This document shows positions 62,491-64,000 of a stretch of DNA of 64,000 nt, in pieces. The first letter of the stretch is position 1. Each line of letters begins with the position of its first letter. The translations under genes and the position numbers were made by a program. The DNA lies in assembly GCA_002409595.1 (NCBI GenBank), contig DHNQ01000009.1:1-64000 (forward strand), written 5' to 3'. The stretch is from Dysgonomonas sp. UBA5412 (GTDB taxonomy: Bacteria > Bacteroidota > Bacteroidia > Bacteroidales > Dysgonomonadaceae). The notes beneath the pieces were generated by a model. That model saw nothing but the letters and a program-made list of their open reading frames with translations. It made no database searches and was not told the DNA's origin.

Positions 62491-62739
62491 ATGAGAATAT
62501 TCATCTTTATTTTGTTCTTTATTTTATCTTTGGCTACGCAGGCTCAGACTGAGATTAACCCCAGTGCTGAAGAAATGCGTCCTGCATTGGTGGATGAAGT
62601 GCCTGCTCAGACTGAAAAGAATAAAGAGAAAGGTTTGTCTAACTATCTTAGAGCAGACTATATTTTTTATCTTTTATTAATTGGTAGTGGAGCATTTCTT
62701 TTGATAAGAAAAAGAAAGTCTAAAAATATAGATTTATAA
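62491..62739 (+). CDS. small secreted/membrane protein of unknown function
   Basis: 82 residues. A signal peptide (MRIFIFILFFILSLATQAQ) precedes an acidic, Glu/Pro-rich segment, then one C-terminal membrane helix (YIFYLLLIGSGAFLLI) and a basic tail RKRKSK. The N-terminus is therefore outside and the tail inside. I chose the ATG at 62491, since a longer frame from 62440 would include the -7 element. No family is recognised. It is followed by a hairpin terminator and the permease gene. Confidence 0.6.
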   Translation: MRIFIFILFFILSLATQAQTEINPSAEEMRPALVDEVPAQTEKNKEKGLSNYLRADYIFYLLLIGSGAFLLIRKRKSKNIDL

Positions 62740-62748
62740 TTATTTATA

Positions 62749-62783
62749 TAAAAGCCGATGTTTATTCTTTTCGGCTTTTTTTA
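62749..62783 (+). terminator. terminator after the small membrane protein
   Basis: AAAAGCCGA (62750-62758) and TCGGCTTTT (62771-62779) enclose a 12-base loop, with three more T following. Confidence 0.88.
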
Positions 62784-62819
62784 TGCGCGATTCATAAATA
62801 TGAAAAACAAACTTAAAAA

Positions 62820-64000
62820 ATGAGAGAGGCTGAAAAAAAGATTGTACTTGGTATTGATGAGAAGCCACGTCCGGCACAATGGTTACTTTTAAGTATTCAA
62901 CATTTATTTGCTATGTTTGGGGCTACGGTTTTAGTTCCGGCTCTGACGGGAATGAGTCCCGCAGTAGCGCTCATCTCAAGCGGTATAGGTACGCTGGTAT
63001 TTATAGCTATTACAAAAGGTAAAGTACCATCCTATCTGGGTTCGTCGTTTGCTTTTATTAATCCCATTATTGCTGTCAAAGCATTAGAATTAGATCCTTC
63101 ATCAGGAGTCGGTGTCGGGAGTTTCTTGGTTGGTAGTTTTCTTGTTGGGGTAACATATTCCATCGTTGCTCTCATTATTTCAAGAGGAGGAACGGGCTGG
63201 TTAATGAAACTCCTTCCCCCTGTTGTTGTAGGACCTGTTATAATGGTTATCGGGCTTGGGCTTTCGGTCACAGCCGTAAATATGTCTACTAATAATCCTG
63301 CCGGAGACTACGATCTTCACTACGTTCTGGTTGGTTTGGTCACATTGACTATAACAATATTAACAGCTATTTTCACGCGAGGATTTCTTAGTGTTATACC
63401 CGTATTGGTCGGTATTATAGGAGGATATCTATTCTCTTTGATAATGGGTATCGTAGATCTGCAACCTGTTATAAATGCTCAATGGGTTCAATTGCCTCCA
63501 TTCGAAATTCCTTTTGTTCACTATACTCCGTCTTTCACTTGGCGCATTCTGCTTATGATGGTTCCCGTAGCCATTGTCCCTATTGCCGAACACATAGGGC
63601 ATCAATTGGTATTGAGTAAAGTTATAAATAAAGACCTCATAAAAGATCCGGGTTTAGACCGTTCTATGCTTGGCGATGGAGTTGCTACTATGATTGCAGC
63701 CGGTATCGGAGGACCTCCGGTCACCACTTATGGTGAGAATATAGGTGTTTTAGCTATTACGCGTGCTTTTAGTATTTATCTCTTTGCTGGAGCTGCTATA
63801 TTTGCCATACTGTTTGGCTTTTGCGGTAAAGTGGCTGCTCTGCTTACTACTATCCCAACACCGGTAATGGGAGGAGTTTCCATCCTTTTATTTGGTATTA
63901 TAGCTTCGAGTGGATTGCGTATGTTGGTAGAAAATAAAGTAGACTTTAGCCGCAAACGTAATCTTATCATATCATCGGTTATCTTAGTTATAGGTATTGG
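62820..64000 (+). CDS. uracil/xanthine permease (UraA/NCS2 family), 3' end cut by the window
   Basis: The frame is open from the ATG at 62820 to the window edge (393 codons). It encodes a polytopic NCS2 transporter. Features: the short cytoplasmic start MREAEKKIVLGIDEKPRPAQWLLLSIQHLFAMFGATVLVPALTGMSP, ITKGKVPSYLGSSFAFINPI, the Glu-containing substrate loop VAIVPIAEHIGHQLVLSKV (Glu of the nucleobase site), and the NCS2 motif GGPPVTTYGENIGVLAITR. UraA-type uracil transport is more likely than xanthine, judged by the GSSFAF and AEHIGH pattern. About 30-40 C-terminal residues are missing. Confidence 0.92.
   Translation, partial: MREAEKKIVLGIDEKPRPAQWLLLSIQHLFAMFGATVLVPALTGMSPAVALISSGIGTLVFIAITKGKVPSYLGSSFAFINPIIAVKALELDPSSGVGVGSFLVGSFLVGVTYSIVALIISRGGTGWLMKLLPPVVVGPVIMVIGLGLSVTAVNMSTNNPAGDYDLHYVLVGLVTLTITILTAIFTRGFLSVIPVLVGIIGGYLFSLIMGIVDLQPVINAQWVQLPPFEIPFVHYTPSFTWRILLMMVPVAIVPIAEHIGHQLVLSKVINKDLIKDPGLDRSMLGDGVATMIAAGIGGPPVTTYGENIGVLAITRAFSIYLFAGAAIFAILFGFCGKVAALLTTIPTPVMGGVSILLFGIIASSGLRMLVENKVDFSRKRNLIISSVILVIGI

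Noticed and set aside
1..64000. CRISPR arrays, insertion sequences, prophage, rRNA or tRNA genes
   Set aside because: I saw no array of spaced direct repeats, no transposase or integrase and no cloverleaf-like sequence in the intergenic gaps. A tRNA scan would be decisive.

Overview
This is a low-GC chromosomal segment of a Bacteroidetes (Bacteroidota) bacterium, most likely a Bacteroidales member near Dysgonomonas or Porphyromonadaceae (the genus is an inference). Supporting evidence: promoters of the Bacteroidetes type (TTTG about 19 nt before TAnnTTTG), a Bacteroides-type serine palmitoyltransferase, GldH, a type IX secretion (T9SS) type-B C-terminal domain, the tiny DUF4295 protein after ribosomal protein L33, an HU-LysM fusion, a DUF2723 giant membrane protein and DUF4369-thioredoxin lipoproteins. 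No rRNA, tRNA, CRISPR array, transposase or phage gene was recognised. The window reads as ordinary core chromosome with one surface-glycan cluster.

Layout. 0.2-2.3 kb: groES-groEL (minus). 2.5-4.8 kb: two tandem thioredoxin lipoproteins (plus). 4.9-6.9 kb: a T9SS-type secreted protein and sphingolipid spt (minus). 7.1-14.9 kb (plus): a degenerate LytM protein, dxr, rseP, metF, holB, a Cys-rich PSP1 protein and gldH. 15-20 kb (minus): a TonB-C protein, gapA, then an MBOAT / SGNH / epimerase cassette. 20.3-24.9 kb (plus): rpmB-rpmG-DUF4295-ftsY-rimO, then an HU protein and an HU-membrane-LysM fusion. 24.9-30.7 kb (minus): LicD, GT2, GT11 fucosyltransferase, Wzx-type flippase and a phosphoethanolamine transferase. 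30.8-40.9 kb (minus): a complete trp operon in the order trpB-E-G-B2-D-chorismate mutase-flavoprotein-MFS-C-F-A, preceded by a promoter, a 19-aa leader peptide with three consecutive Trp codons and an intrinsic terminator. 41-48.3 kb: a metallophosphatase (plus), then recF-DUF721-thioesterase, a polysaccharide deacetylase and a DUF2723 protein (minus). 48.5-50.3 kb: a DUF4139 protein carrying a SusC-plug-like segment. 50.4-54.9 kb (minus): an ABC exporter pair and dnaG. 55-58 kb (plus): dsbD and mazG. 58-59.8 kb (minus): a glycosyltransferase and a small membrane protein. 60.1-64 kb (plus): a long RelA/SpoT homologue with a destroyed hydrolase site, a small membrane protein and a uracil/xanthine permease cut by the window edge.

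How it works together. The trp genes form one tightly packed, translationally coupled unit that makes tryptophan from chorismate. Its leader has every part of a classical ribosome-stalling attenuator: 7 nt around the leader stop codon are complementary to the loop and distal arm of the terminator. The glycan genes (fucosyltransferase, LicD, flippase, PEtn transferase), the MBOAT/SGNH pair and DUF2723 point to a decorated cell surface. The most notable signals are the trp attenuator, the HU-LysM protein, the SusC-plug motif inside a DUF4139 protein, the hydrolase-dead RSH, and hairpins or inverted repeats sitting on the groESL and spt promoters.
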